Source of the DNA: G020354785 sp965602045
GTDB lineage: Bacteria > Bacteroidota > Bacteroidia > Bacteroidales > UBA10428
Length of the DNA: 30,631 nt
Direction: 5' to 3'
NCBI GenBank assembly: GCA_965602045.1
Contig: CBFCXR010000011.1
Location: 1 to 30,631, forward strand
Position numbers and translations under genes: made by a program. Below, in pieces: positions 8,995-19,600 of the stretch (position 1 is the stretch's first letter; each line of letters begins with the position of its first letter). The notes under the pieces were generated by a model that saw only the letters and a program-made list of their open reading frames with translations, was not told the origin of the DNA and did no database searches.

Positions 8995-9060
8995 TACTCC
9001 ATCGATAGCTGAACTAATACGTGTAAAGCTTCACAACTTCAGTAACAAATTGGTAATATA

Positions 9061-10065
9061 TTATTTTAATGTCCTTGAGCCGGACAGGCTTATATAAATA
9101 ACAAATGACTGGGAGAAATCAATATTACCCGGAACAAAATGAAACGAAAACTGTAATTTGCCTTTTATTCGGGTTGATTTATTGCCTTGATAAAACAGAT
9201 CAATTCTACCATAGTTCTTTGATTTATAAAATCCATCTCCGTAGAGCAAAATCTGCCTGTCTCCATAATAATATACTCCATTAAAACCTAATCCCTTATG
9301 CATTACAACGAGATTACTTAACCAGCCTAAAGGAAAGTTAATATCATATTCATGTCTTATTCTGTCATATGATAATGCAGCACCCGACTTAAGTATTAAG
9401 CTATCCAGAAATATTTTCGAAGATAGATTAACTCCCATACTTACAGTTAATCCTCCATTGTCTCTTATATGATCGTCAGGAATTGGAACAGCAGGGCCGG
9501 CAAAGTGGTACATAATAAAATTATGCTGATAAAGCAAAATACCTTTTCTCAACATTCCTTCCCCACCGATAAGAAAGGTTTCCCTTTTTGTATTTGTTTG
9601 TCTGCTTGTCCAGTCAATCCAGATATTATGATACCCCCAGTCGCTTTTAACTCCCAAAAACATTCCTTCAACATTAGGACGATAATATTCCAGTGTATCA
9701 GTTAACAGGATAAATGGATGAGTTATTAAACCATGACGGGGAAATGCCCCTATATAAAAATCAAAATATTTATTAAACCCATTATAATACATTGTAATAT
9801 CAGGAACAATTAGATCACCCTTGCTGCCAAATTCATATAAATAGTTAAGTCCTGCTCTGAATCGATTGTAATCATTTACTGCAAATCCAACATCAGCAAA
9901 AATTCTGGAACCAAAAATTGTCTGAGGTTCAATAAATTCATTGAAATATTCCCTGTTATCCATAAATCCATGAAATCCGGTATTCCATTCAATATGTTGA
10001 CCTGAGGTTAAAAGACAAAATGTTAAAATAAATGTTAGGGATATTACTCTATTCATACTTAGCAA
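9061..10065 (-). CDS. Predicted outer-membrane beta-barrel protein, function unknown
   Basis: I do not recognise a named family. The 334-aa product starts with a signal peptide (hydrophobic VISLTFILTFCLL, likely cut before QHIEW) and then has many short alternating hydrophobic/aromatic strands (for example FRAGLNYLYEF, GFNGVYYYGDRQILLYGDGFY, GKLQFSFHF), which suggests an outer-membrane barrel. GSRTLK at the end lacks a classical terminal aromatic residue, but KLQFSFHF and SFVIYISLS are possible last strands. Met4 (position 10056) is an alternative start. It stands alone on the minus strand between two plus-strand glycosyltransferase genes, so a role in the envelope or surface glycans is possible but is only inferred from position. 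Confidence 0.7.
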   Translation of the reverse strand: MLSMNRVISLTFILTFCLLTSGQHIEWNTGFHGFMDNREYFNEFIEPQTIFGSRIFADVGFAVNDYNRFRAGLNYLYEFGSKGDLIVPDITMYYNGFNKYFDFYIGAFPRHGLITHPFILLTDTLEYYRPNVEGMFLGVKSDWGYHNIWIDWTSRQTNTKRETFLIGGEGMLRKGILLYQHNFIMYHFAGPAVPIPDDHIRDNGGLTVSMGVNLSSKIFLDSLILKSGAALSYDRIRHEYDINFPLGWLSNLVVMHKGLGFNGVYYYGDRQILLYGDGFYKSKNYGRIDLFYQGNKSTRIKGKLQFSFHFVPGNIDFSQSFVIYISLSGSRTLK

Positions 10066-10213
10066 ATTCGTTTTAAAATCAAGGACAATCCATTAAAAAT
10101 TTGGCAGAACTTTTAAAAATAGTATTTTTAAGTTAATAAATTTTATATAAAAGTAAATTCTACAATTTTTATAAATATATGTTTTAATTGATAATTGCAA
10201 CTTAATAAGTCAC

Positions 10214-11923
10214 ATGAAGAGTTATATTAAAAGGATTGGTAATTTAAAAAACATTAATTATCCGTTGTATGGTTTTCTGGCTATCTGGTTAGTAATTAAT
10301 CTAATTCAGTCATATTTTACTGAACTTGCCCATGATGAGGCATATTATTGGATGTATTCAAAATACCTGTCCTGGGGTTATTTCGATCATCCTCCTATGA
10401 TCGCACTGATTATAAAAATTGGATACGCAATTTTTAATAATGAATTAGGAGTAAGATTTATAATATGTTTGATAGGGTCGGGTACTTTACTTCTATTATT
10501 CAAACTTATTGACCAACCGGATAAGAAGCTGTATTTTTTCATCATTCTCACTATGTCAATAGGAATGGTTTCAACTCATGTCTGTGGTTGGATTGCTATA
10601 CCTGATACACCTGTTATTTTTTTTGTTACCTTATTCTATTATCTATATAAAATATATTTAGATAATGACAGTATTAAAATAGCTATTATAATCTCAGTTG
10701 TTATTGCATTAATGCTTTACAGTAAATATCATGGAGTATTAGTTATATTCTTTACACTGATTTCAAATATAAATCTTGCTAAAAGAAAGAGCTTTTGGAT
10801 AATTGTAACTTTCTCAGCTATATTAATGATTCCTCATCTTATCTGGCAGTTAAAAAATGACTTTCCTACTTTCGGTTATCATTTAATAGGGAGATCATCA
10901 TCTTATGAACTTAGTTACACGACAAACTATATTTTAGGTCAATTATTAATATCCGGTCCGCTGGTAGGATTTATTATTATATATCATGCCTTTGGATTTA
11001 AATCCAGCAGCCCTTTTGAAAAATCATTAAAATTTAATATGATCGGCACATTTATTTTCTTCTTTATTTCCAGCTTTAAAGGGCGTGTCGAACCTCATTG
11101 GACTGCCATAGCTTACATACCTTTAATTATTTTGTCATATAAAAGCATAATTTTAACGCAAAAGGCTAAAGTATGGGTACAACGGCTGTTTTGGCCAAGC
11201 ATTATATTCATCTTTACTGTTAGAGCAGCATTAATATTTGATTTTTTACCACGGTCGTGGAATCTGTTGAAAGAATTTCATGGCTGGGACAAATGGGCAA
11301 ATGAAATTAAAGAAACTGCACAGGGAAGAAAAGTTGTATTTACCAATAAGTATCAATATCCGTCAAAATATACTTTTTATACAGGTGAATTTGCGCATAC
11401 TTTAAATAATATCAATTACAGAAAAAATCAGTATGATATCTGGCATTTTGAAGATTCAATTCAGGATAAATCTGTAATGCTTATACATAGCAAAACATCA
11501 ACTGATACATTAGAAACAAGTAATGGTTTACGCCTGGATTATCAATTTATTGACAATTTCAGGTCTTATTATGGGATTGTAATTACTATCATTAAGGATA
11601 AATTAATATATCAAAGAAACAGTGATGCACATATATTAATTATGGTTGAAAATCATTCTGACAAAATCATAAATTTTAAAGAGAACAAAGGTCAGAATTC
11701 ATTTCTATATTATATATTTTCAAGGAGGGGTAGCATTATAACTTCACCCTCGAAAATCGATGATGTTGAATTAAAATTTATAAATCCGCACTGTTTTTAT
11801 CCTCAAAAAATTAAAATTAAAACTCCTGAAGAACCTGGAATATATTTTCTTAATGTGTCAATTGGAACGGGAGGCCGTCTACCAGCAAATAATTGCAACC
11901 CTATACGAATCAAAATCATTTAA
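10214..11923 (+). CDS. Membrane glycosyltransferase of the GT39/ArnT-like (PMT_2) family
   Basis: Integral membrane GT-C glycosyltransferase, 569 aa. After the first membrane segment comes the catalytic loop with HDEAYYW (D41, E42) and WGYFDHPPM (about 54-62), the signature of ArnT/PMT_2 enzymes that move a sugar from a polyprenyl-phosphate donor on the periplasmic side. About ten further hydrophobic segments follow to about residue 345. The last 200 residues are hydrophilic and form a soluble periplasmic domain with a beta-rich tail (GIYFLNVSIGTGGRLPANNC). Acceptors in this family include lipid A, glycans and proteins; which applies is unknown. It has a 148-nt intergenic region in front and is divergent from the barrel gene. 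Confidence 0.87.
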   Translation: MKSYIKRIGNLKNINYPLYGFLAIWLVINLIQSYFTELAHDEAYYWMYSKYLSWGYFDHPPMIALIIKIGYAIFNNELGVRFIICLIGSGTLLLLFKLIDQPDKKLYFFIILTMSIGMVSTHVCGWIAIPDTPVIFFVTLFYYLYKIYLDNDSIKIAIIISVVIALMLYSKYHGVLVIFFTLISNINLAKRKSFWIIVTFSAILMIPHLIWQLKNDFPTFGYHLIGRSSSYELSYTTNYILGQLLISGPLVGFIIIYHAFGFKSSSPFEKSLKFNMIGTFIFFFISSFKGRVEPHWTAIAYIPLIILSYKSIILTQKAKVWVQRLFWPSIIFIFTVRAALIFDFLPRSWNLLKEFHGWDKWANEIKETAQGRKVVFTNKYQYPSKYTFYTGEFAHTLNNINYRKNQYDIWHFEDSIQDKSVMLIHSKTSTDTLETSNGLRLDYQFIDNFRSYYGIVITIIKDKLIYQRNSDAHILIMVENHSDKIINFKENKGQNSFLYYIFSRRGSIITSPSKIDDVELKFINPHCFYPQKIKIKTPEEPGIYFLNVSIGTGGRLPANNCNPIRIKII

Positions 11924-12119
11924 AAATAATTATACTTCAAGCCTCAATTTAGCTTCCCTGAAAATAAACGCCAAAATAATTTCATTCCAGAGGGTTACTT
12001 TTTATAGAAAACCGGAATTAATGTTATGCAAAATAGTATATTAATTTCTTTATTATATGCTCATGCATTTATCATACAACTATATAAATCCTAATTTGAT
12101 AACTAATAATAATGTTAAA

Positions 12120-12536
12120 ATGAATTTTAATTGGCAAAGCAAGACATTATTGATAATTGAAGATGACTATGCAAGTTATCTTTTCCTCAAGGAGGTATTA
12201 TTAAATACAAATATTAAAATAATAAGAGCAATTTTGTTAAAACAAGCTATCGAAAATTTAACTTCAGATATTAAGATTGATCTGGTTATTATGAACATAA
12301 ATATTTATGGAGACAATATTCATAAAAGCATATCGGAAGTTAAAAGGTACTGTGCTTATACACCAATAATAGCTATTACAGACCAGGATTCAATAGATGC
12401 CAAAAGTGATTGTATACAAGCTGGATGTGATACCTTTATTTACAGGCACATTGACAGGTTCCAGTTACTAAATACTATTGATGAATTATTGGATAGAAGT
12501 AATATTTTAAATTCCTTGGACTTTAGGAGCGGGTAA
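12120..12536 (+). CDS. Degenerate response-regulator receiver (pseudo-receiver) protein
   Basis: Stand-alone receiver-like domain. The open frame begins at 12057 (159 aa), but the Met at 12120 (residue 22 of that frame) directly precedes the fold and is the better start, giving 138 aa. TLLIIEDDYAS carries the acidic pair, and IIAITDQ supplies the conserved Thr (108 in the long frame). The usual phosphoacceptor Asp is Asn80 (DLVIMNINIYG), and the usual Lys-Pro is Arg130-His131 (FIYRHID). Canonical phosphorylation is therefore unlikely, and the domain may signal by protein contact. No output domain or kinase gene is adjacent; the next gene, murF, is convergent. The frame is intact, so this is not an obvious pseudogene. 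Confidence 0.78.
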   Translation: MNFNWQSKTLLIIEDDYASYLFLKEVLLNTNIKIIRAILLKQAIENLTSDIKIDLVIMNINIYGDNIHKSISEVKRYCAYTPIIAITDQDSIDAKSDCIQAGCDTFIYRHIDRFQLLNTIDELLDRSNILNSLDFRSG

Positions 12537-12558
12537 TAGCTCAATCTCAATTGAGCTA
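12537..12558. terminator. Hairpin between convergent receiver gene and murF
   Basis: TAGCTCAAT / ATTGAGCTA forms a 9-bp perfect stem around the loop CTCA, starting right after the receiver gene stop and ending on the murF stop codon. It could end transcription from both sides, but neither side has a T-tract, so it may be only a weak terminator or a transcript-end stabiliser. Confidence 0.4.
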
Positions 12559-13854
12559 AAGGTATTGCACCAGTTTTTCCAGTTGATTTGCTCTTGATCC
12601 CTTAATAAAGACATTAGCATTTTTAATTTCACAGGTTTTTAAAAATTCAACCAGGCCATCAATACTTTCAAAAAAACTATAATCAAACTCATTTGCAGGT
12701 TTCTGAAATTCTTTACCAACACATAAAACATTTCTTATTTTCCTGTCCTTAAGTAACTTCAATATAATTTTATGTTCATTATATGTAGTGGAACCGACTT
12801 CAAGCATTTCACCCAAAATAAAGTATTTATTTTTTATATCGACTTCAATAAAATCTTCTATTGCAGCTTTCATGCTTGTTGGATTGGCATTATATGCATC
12901 GAGAAAAATTTTATTGTTCCTGGTTTTAACTATTTGTGACCGGTTATTTACAGGGGTATATTCTTCCAGGGATTTTTTTATCGTTTCTTTCTTAATATTT
13001 AAGAAATATGCAAATACCGATGCAGCAACAGCATTTTCCAGATTATATTTGCCAAAAAGCTTTGTTTTTATTTCAAGTCCTTTATCATTATTGTCCAGAA
13101 ACAGAACAAATTTAAGATAAGGATCAGACGCCAGGTAATGCCCCCAATGTCCGGAAAGTTTATTCCCGTACAATAATATATTATTATAATCTTTTGGTAT
13201 TATATCCTTTATATATGAGTCATTAGCATTTCCAAGTATTGTTCCCTTATTATACTTTAAATATCGGAAAAGTTCTGCTTTTGCTTCCGACACTCCTTCA
13301 ACACTTCGGAAACCCTCTAAGTGGGCTTTCCCGATATTAGTAATCAATCCGAAGTCAGGCTCTGTTATTTCACACAATTGTTTAATCTCACCCGGATGAT
13401 TTGCTCCCATTTCAACGATTCCGATTTCTATATCAGGTGACATTGAGAGTATTGTTAATGGCACTCCGATATGGTTATTCAGATTACCTTTTGTCGCATA
13501 TACCTTATATTGTTTATTTAATATTTCAAATATTAATTCTTTAGTCGTGGTTTTCCCGTTTGAGCCGGTGATGGCCAATATTTTCATTCCACATTTCTTA
13601 CGATGATAGTTAGCCAGTTTTTGGAGGGTATTTAATGTATCTTCAACTAAAATAAACCTGTCATCAGACTTTGAGTACGACTTATCAATAACAGCATATT
13701 CAGCCTTATTTTCTATTGCCTCCCGGGCAAATTTATTACCATCAAAATTTTCACCTTTTAACGCAAAAAATATTGATTTTTCTTTAATGCATCTTGAATC
13801 AGTTGATATTTCAGGATAATTTTGATAGAGTTCATATAACTTATGAATTTCCAC
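12556..13854 (-). CDS. murF: UDP-N-acetylmuramoyl-tripeptide--D-alanyl-D-alanine ligase MurF
   Basis: Cytosolic ligase that adds D-Ala-D-Ala to the UDP-MurNAc-tripeptide, the last soluble step of peptidoglycan precursor synthesis. It has 432 aa. The N-terminal domain has STDSR and FALKGENFDGN, which bind the UDP-MurNAc part. The ATP loop is GSNGKTTT (97-104), followed by NLNNHIGVPLT, IVEMGANHPGEI and DAYNANPTSMKAAI, all strongly MurF-like. The reading frame begins with GTG at 13854; a stop codon lies four codons upstream and no ATG precedes the conserved start, so a GTG start is likely. It follows gldJ on the same strand, as in other Bacteroidota, but a strong terminator separates them. Confidence 0.95.
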   Translation of the reverse strand: MEIHKLYELYQNYPEISTDSRCIKEKSIFFALKGENFDGNKFAREAIENKAEYAVIDKSYSKSDDRFILVEDTLNTLQKLANYHRKKCGMKILAITGSNGKTTTKELIFEILNKQYKVYATKGNLNNHIGVPLTILSMSPDIEIGIVEMGANHPGEIKQLCEITEPDFGLITNIGKAHLEGFRSVEGVSEAKAELFRYLKYNKGTILGNANDSYIKDIIPKDYNNILLYGNKLSGHWGHYLASDPYLKFVLFLDNNDKGLEIKTKLFGKYNLENAVAASVFAYFLNIKKETIKKSLEEYTPVNNRSQIVKTRNNKIFLDAYNANPTSMKAAIEDFIEVDIKNKYFILGEMLEVGSTTYNEHKIILKLLKDRKIRNVLCVGKEFQKPANEFDYSFFESIDGLVEFLKTCEIKNANVFIKGSRANQLEKLVQYL

Positions 13855-13882
13855 AATATATTTCTAAGATGTTAAAAATCAA

Positions 13883-13912
13883 AAAAACCTCATTATTACT
13901 AATGAGGTTTTT
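13883..13912 (-). terminator. Intrinsic terminator downstream of gldJ
   Basis: A 13-bp perfect stem (AAAAACCTCATTA / TAATGAGGTTTTT) with a TTAC loop lies 28 nt after the gldJ stop. On the minus strand the stem runs into GGTTTTTTTGATTTTT, an excellent T-tract. It should end the gldJ transcript and isolate murF. Confidence 0.85.
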
Positions 13913-13939
13913 AAATCAATATTTTAATTATAAATTATC

Positions 13940-15454
13940 CTAGAATCCTGCCGGAGTTCCAACACGTGTCATAGCGCATCTAAATCCCAAATCATCCCTG
14001 GATGATCTTTCACTAAGAAATCTTCTTGCTCCCGGAGTTAACCAGTAAGCTCTGTCTCTCCATGATCCTCCCTTATAAACCCTTGATTGATCATTTACCA
14101 ATGAGGTTTCATAACCTGCCTTTTGTGAATACATCCTATCCGAAGTTAAACTTTGACCCTCTGAATCCATTGTCCAGTCATCACCATCAATTACGCTAGA
14201 CTCATAATCTCCATCCTGATAATTTTTATAATATGCTTTTTTATAATTCCATCTGTTAATTGACTCTGCTTCTGTAACAGGCCTGTATCTTAATCTTCCG
14301 AGGCTATCCTTTTCTGCAACGTTTCCTTCTTCATCCCTTACAATAGTTTGAAATACATTTCCTCTAAACGGATTGAATTCTTCAAAATCTTCAAATGACA
14401 AAGGTCTGTAAACATCTTCAACCCATTCACTGACATTTCCAGCCATACTGTATAATCCATAATCATTTGGCCAGAAAGATTCAACCGGAGCAGGGATAGA
14501 AGCATTATCATTCAGGTCACCAGCAACACCCATCATATCACCTCTACTACGTACGAAATTAGCTCTCATTTGGCCCCTGTACTTTTTAATATCGTTTCTT
14601 ACATTATGTCCGTCCCATGGGTATATTCTGCGCTCATAAATCCTTTCTTCAAATGAGTTACCAATTAAAGCAAGAGCAGCATACTCCCATTCAGCTTCTG
14701 TTGGTAAACGGTATCTAGGCAATAAAATACCATCTTCCATTTGAACTCTTCTGAATTCTTTATTTGGATCCAGGCTTGGTAAATTCTTATTGATTAATCC
14801 CTCATACTGGCCTGCCAGATATGCTTCAGTATTAAAATTTTCTTCACCCAACTGATTTGGATCAGGATTTAATATGCCCTGCCTAATTAATATCACCTCA
14901 TTAACCCTGTCAGTTCTCCATGCACAATAATCAGATGCCTGAAGCCAGTTTATACCTACGATTGGGTAATCATTGTATGCAGGATGCCTGAAATAATAAA
15001 GAACATAAGGCTCATTATAGGCCATTGGGCGTCTCCAAACCAGTGTGTCCGGCAATGCCTTTCTATATACCTCAGGATACTCAACAAAAACTCTATGAAT
15101 CCAATATAAATATTCTCTATAATCTATATTTCTTATCTCGCTTTGATCCAGGTAGAAAGAGCTTACAGTGACTCTCTTAGGGACATTATTCCAATCATAA
15201 AGTAAATCCTGTTCAACTCTACCCATGGAAAATGTTCCTCCTTCAATAAATATCAATCCCGGGCCTGTTTCCTGTTTATATCCAAATTTTACTTCAAAAC
15301 CACCCATATCAGGATCATTGTAATTCCAATTTGTTGTAGTGGAAGATTTTCTACTTTTACCACCTCCACATGCTGATAATACAAAAATAAGAATAGCAAC
15401 TTTCGCTATAGCATAAAACTTAATGTTCATGGTTTTACGGTTTTTGTTTTTCAA
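13940..15454 (-). CDS. gldJ: Gliding-motility / T9SS lipoprotein GldJ (SUMF1 fold)
   Basis: Lipoprotein of 504 aa. The signal ends in the lipobox VLSAC (Cys29, or Cys21 if translation starts at the second Met at 15430), followed by GGGKSRKS. From about residue 65 it has a formylglycine-generating-enzyme-like (SUMF1) fold: FIEGGTFSMG, VTVSSFYLDQSEI, YPIVGINWLQASDYCAWR, RLPTEAEWEYAA, YSMAGNVSEWVEDVY, YKGGSWRD and LGFRCAM. GldJ and its paralogue GldK share this architecture. I chose GldJ because of the known neighbourhood gldJ-murF-porU-porV in Flavobacterium and relatives. In gliding species GldJ is needed for the motility track and stabilises other Gld proteins; whether this organism glides is unknown. 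Confidence 0.85.
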   Translation of the reverse strand: MKNKNRKTMNIKFYAIAKVAILIFVLSACGGGKSRKSSTTTNWNYNDPDMGGFEVKFGYKQETGPGLIFIEGGTFSMGRVEQDLLYDWNNVPKRVTVSSFYLDQSEIRNIDYREYLYWIHRVFVEYPEVYRKALPDTLVWRRPMAYNEPYVLYYFRHPAYNDYPIVGINWLQASDYCAWRTDRVNEVILIRQGILNPDPNQLGEENFNTEAYLAGQYEGLINKNLPSLDPNKEFRRVQMEDGILLPRYRLPTEAEWEYAALALIGNSFEERIYERRIYPWDGHNVRNDIKKYRGQMRANFVRSRGDMMGVAGDLNDNASIPAPVESFWPNDYGLYSMAGNVSEWVEDVYRPLSFEDFEEFNPFRGNVFQTIVRDEEGNVAEKDSLGRLRYRPVTEAESINRWNYKKAYYKNYQDGDYESSVIDGDDWTMDSEGQSLTSDRMYSQKAGYETSLVNDQSRVYKGGSWRDRAYWLTPGARRFLSERSSRDDLGFRCAMTRVGTPAGF

Positions 15455-15500
15455 ATATAAATAAATTTATCTTTAATATACAACATTTACTCTAAAATAA

Positions 15501-16484
15501 CTACAACTTGGGGCATTTTATTGCCCTATTCTTTTTTCTTTTTTCATTATGTTGCAACATTAATAAAAGTGTTACCTCATGAGCTCCCATCTTATAAGAC
15601 AGAAAATTACTCCTGGTTAAATTTATATCATAATTATAAAATAATTTATAATTCGGTTGTATAAATCCTGCTAATGCTGTTAAAGAACTAAAATTGAATT
15701 TAAAATTGTTTTTTGCCCATAAACCAAATGATAATGACGATACAGTAATCCTGGTCCCGTATATTAGCTGATGATGTTGTTTATTTTTCTGAAACAGCAG
15801 AGAAGGTGTAAATACAGGAGAATTATTTCCGTAACTTCTTATTAAAGGTATATCGCACGAAGCGTGCAAGGAATAATTTCTGAAAAGCATATTGTTACTA
15901 CTTGAGCTAAAATAGTTCTTTGGTTGCGTAATATGTTGAACTGAAAATCCGATGTCGAGAATACTGTATATTTCAGCCATAAATCCTAAAGAGAAGTCCC
16001 AGAAACTGCTTCTAACTGATTCAAAAATATCTTGTCCGCCATTAATCCCGGGACTATTTCTAATATCTGATTCAAATATCAGGTTTTCAGCATTCAGATT
16101 CTTAAAATAATATGAAGCCATTAATCCGGCATTTAAGTATATTTGAGGATTGATTTTTATATTATAGGCATAAATTGCATTTATAGTTGTACTTGTAATT
16201 ACTCCCCCTCCCTGCTTATCATTTAAAAAATAAAATCCCACTCCACTTTGATATTTTATCAGCGGAACAGAAAATGAAGCACCATAGGTAACAAATGCGT
16301 CCTTTAATCCGGGCCATTGATTTCTGTATGTTACAGATGCTTCAGGACTTGTTATTGAGCTAACAAATGCCGGATTTATATGTACTAAATTTGTTGAAAA
16401 ATTTGAAAAATATGAATTCTGGGCAAAGTTTATCAAATTGTTTAATATTAACATTATTAATATGACAGTAAATTTAATATACAT
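15501..16484 (-). CDS. PorP/SprF family type IX secretion outer-membrane protein
   Basis: 327 aa with an N-terminal signal (hydrophobic to LINFAQ). The family signature follows: NPAF (37-40), YRNQWPG (53-59) and FYFLNDKQGGG, then amphipathic strands of a 14-stranded-type barrel. PorP/SprF proteins are outer-membrane partners of the T9SS; in Flavobacterium SprF is needed to export the adhesin SprB, and such genes often sit beside their own cargo with a type B C-terminal signal. Here no such cargo gene is adjacent. Instead the gene lies 46 nt upstream of gldJ on the same strand and is divergent from porU, so a role with the core machinery is possible. The C-terminus (KRKKNRAIKCPKL) is basic and probably periplasmic. 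Confidence 0.88.
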   Translation of the reverse strand: MYIKFTVILIMLILNNLINFAQNSYFSNFSTNLVHINPAFVSSITSPEASVTYRNQWPGLKDAFVTYGASFSVPLIKYQSGVGFYFLNDKQGGGVITSTTINAIYAYNIKINPQIYLNAGLMASYYFKNLNAENLIFESDIRNSPGINGGQDIFESVRSSFWDFSLGFMAEIYSILDIGFSVQHITQPKNYFSSSSNNMLFRNYSLHASCDIPLIRSYGNNSPVFTPSLLFQKNKQHHQLIYGTRITVSSLSFGLWAKNNFKFNFSSLTALAGFIQPNYKLFYNYDINLTRSNFLSYKMGAHEVTLLLMLQHNEKRKKNRAIKCPKL

Positions 16485-16565
16485 TATTGAACTAAATAGA
16501 TAAATTTTTGTTAAAATATTATATTTTGCAATAATTTATTAACACTATCGTTTAAAAAATAAACC

Positions 16566-16596
16566 TTTAGGTTATCAACATTTTTTTTTATTTTCG
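16566..16596 (+). promoter_or_regulatory. Promoter of porU
   Basis: TTTA (16566-16569), a 19-nt spacer and TATTTTCG (16589-16596) closely fit the Bacteroidota pattern TTTG-N19-TAnnTTTG with one mismatch in each box. Transcription would start close to 16603, giving a very short leader before the ATG at 16620. It lies in the 135-nt divergent region shared with the PorP/SprF gene, for which I see no equally good box. Confidence 0.42.
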
Positions 16597-16619
16597 CAAC
16601 CTTGTTTTAAATATCATTT

Positions 16620-19600
16620 ATGAGGTATTTTGCATTTTTATTAACAGCATTGACAATTAATAGTGTTGCACAAGATGTAACGCTTAACAGGACGATTTCA
16701 TGGGAGGCTAATAAAACAGTAACTAACTATATTGATGAATTAAAAGACCCCATCCCTAAAACAGAATATTTATTTTTTGAAGATGCAACATATTCTAATC
16801 CGCATACATTGTTCCCATACTATTATGAACTTATAAAATTAGATGATTATTATAACAGTGACAATTTAATTATTTCAGATCAAGTTTATAAACCAATTGA
16901 TAGTATTAATATTCAGAATGTTAAGTTTTTGGAAAAAATTCCTGCGAAATTGAATTGGGAATGCTCAATCAGATATATGAATAAGAAGCCTTATCTTCAA
17001 TTAAGCTTCATTCCCCTGATAAGAAATTCCGCAACTAATAATATTGAGCGGCTTGAAAGCTTTGTTATAAAGCCGGGAATCAAAAAAACTTCTGATAAGA
17101 AAAGCACTATAACAATATCTGAAAAAAGCTATAAGGAAAACTCCGTTTTAGCAAGCGGCAAATGGAGTAAAATAAAAATCACTGAGAGTGGAATATATAA
17201 ACTCACCTATAGTGACATATTATCACTAAATCTATCAGAACCATCAAATATTAGGATATATGGCAACGGAGGTAAATCATTGTCATATATGAATAATGAA
17301 CCACGTCCGGATGATATTATAGAGAATGCGATTTATATGGAGACGGGAAATGATCAAAATTTTAATGAGGGGGATTACATATTATTTTATGCTGAAGGGC
17401 CGGTTACCTGGGAATATGATACTATAGAGAGTATTTTTGAACACTCAATTCATCCATACTCAGATGCATCCTATTATTTTTTAACGACAAGTTTCGGCCC
17501 TGGTAAAAGAATTAACAAATCAGGGCAGGTTAATGAATCTGTCACGCATAACCTAACCTCATATAATAATTATGCTTATCATGAGAGAAACCTGATTAAC
17601 CTGGTTAAATCAGGGAGGCACTGGCTTGGGATTAAAATTGAAAATGCCAGTTTTGATACAAGTTTTATCTTTCCTGATATTGTTTTGACCTCACCTGTAT
17701 TCTTAAAAACCAATGTTGCAAGCCGGGCAGGCCAGAGCAGATCGATAGTTGTAAAGAGTAATAATTATATTTTAGATCCAATAACAGTTGATGGCTTAAA
17801 TATGACATCATCTACAAACATCTATGCAAAGCAAAAGTCAAGTATTGTATCATTTATACCTCAACAGGAGACAATTAATATAAGGATTACTTATGATAAA
17901 ATAGAACAATCTGATGAAGGTTGGCTGGATTATTTTATTCTTAATGTCAGGAGCAATCTTATACTGGATGATAATCCCTTATTCTTCAGGGACATAGAAT
18001 CTGTTGGCCAGGGAAATGTTGCGCAGTTTAATATCAGTAATGCCGGTAACAACTCTATAGTATGGGACATTACTGACAAATATAATATCGGTCAGCTTAA
18101 CACAAGCTTAAATGGGGCAACATTAAATTATAAAAGTAAAACTGATACTTTAAGGGAGTTTGTAGCTTTTAATATTACAGGTAATTTCCTTAAGCCGATT
18201 ATTGATGAAGAAATCTCAGTAGTTGAAATTCAAAATCTTCATGGTACAAAACCACATAATTTAATTATTATTACGCATCCTGATTTTATTGAACAAGCTA
18301 ATCAATTAGCTGACTTTCATAGAAATAATGATAATTTAAGTGTTCATGTAGAGACTACTGATAGAATATTTAATGAATTTTCTTCAGGCAAACCAGATGT
18401 AAGTGCAATGCGTGATTATATAAAAATGATTTATGATAGATCAGGAGAAGATGGCAACTCACTAAAATATTTGTTACTTTTTGGAGACGGTTCATATAAT
18501 AACTATTCAAATAGTCCTGATAATCCAAAATTTATTCTTACTTATCAATCTGTAAGTTCCTTAGGTCATAGCGGTACATACGTGACGGATGATTTTTTTG
18601 GCTTGCTTGATGATGATGAGGGAGGTAAGCAAAATATGGAGATTTACCCATTGGATATTGGAGTGGGCCGGTTACCTGTTAAGACTGTGGAAGAAGCACA
18701 GGGTGTAGTTAACAAGATAATATCATATAGTACAAGTAATAACATGTCAGATTGGAGAAACATATTATGTTTTGTAGGAGACGATGGTGAATATAATAAT
18801 GGGATACAACATATGTACCAGGCAAATAAACTGGCTGATTCCATTATAACTAATCATCCTGAATATGTAGTAAAAAAGATTCTGCTCGATGCATACAAGC
18901 AAGTCACAACTTCAACAGGCCCGAGATATCCTGATGTGCACAAAGCGATTATTGATAACTTCAATAATGGAATGTTAATATTCAATTATAGTGGGCATGG
19001 TGGTGAAAATGGAATTACTAAAGAACGGATTCTTCAAAAAAGTGATATTGTGGCATTAGAAAATGAGGACAAGCTTCCTTTACTTATTACTGCCACATGC
19101 GAGTTTAGCCGTTTTGATGATTTGAGTGATGAAGAAGGAACTATTACTGAAAAAACTTCTGCCGGTGAGACGGCAATATTAAATCCAAACGGCGGAGGAA
19201 TTGCTTTATTATCGACAACAAGATTAGTTTTTTCGGACAATAATTTTGAACTAAACAAGAAATTTTATAATTATATATTCGCAAGAGATGAAAATAACCG
19301 GAAATACGCCCTGGGTGACATTATACGATTGTCTAAAAACGAACTAGGTTTTGACAGAAACAAACTTAGTTTCACATTGCTGGGAGATCCTGCGTTAAAA
19401 CTTGCATTACCTGAATACAAAATAGTAACAGATTCGTTAAATAACAAGGCAATTAGCGAAGAAACAGACACTCTCAAAGCGTTTTCAAAAATTACTATCA
19501 GCGGACATATATGCAACCGGGATAGTATTATATCAGAAAATTTCAATGGAATAATATATCCTTCTATTCTCGATAAACCTCAAACTATAACAACATTTGG

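Noticed and set aside
12057..12119. Longer N-terminus for the receiver protein starting at 12057
   Set aside because: The extra 21 residues (MLMHLSYNYI onward) precede the fold, are low-complexity and have no counterpart in receivers. The Met at 12120 directly before the first strand is a better start.
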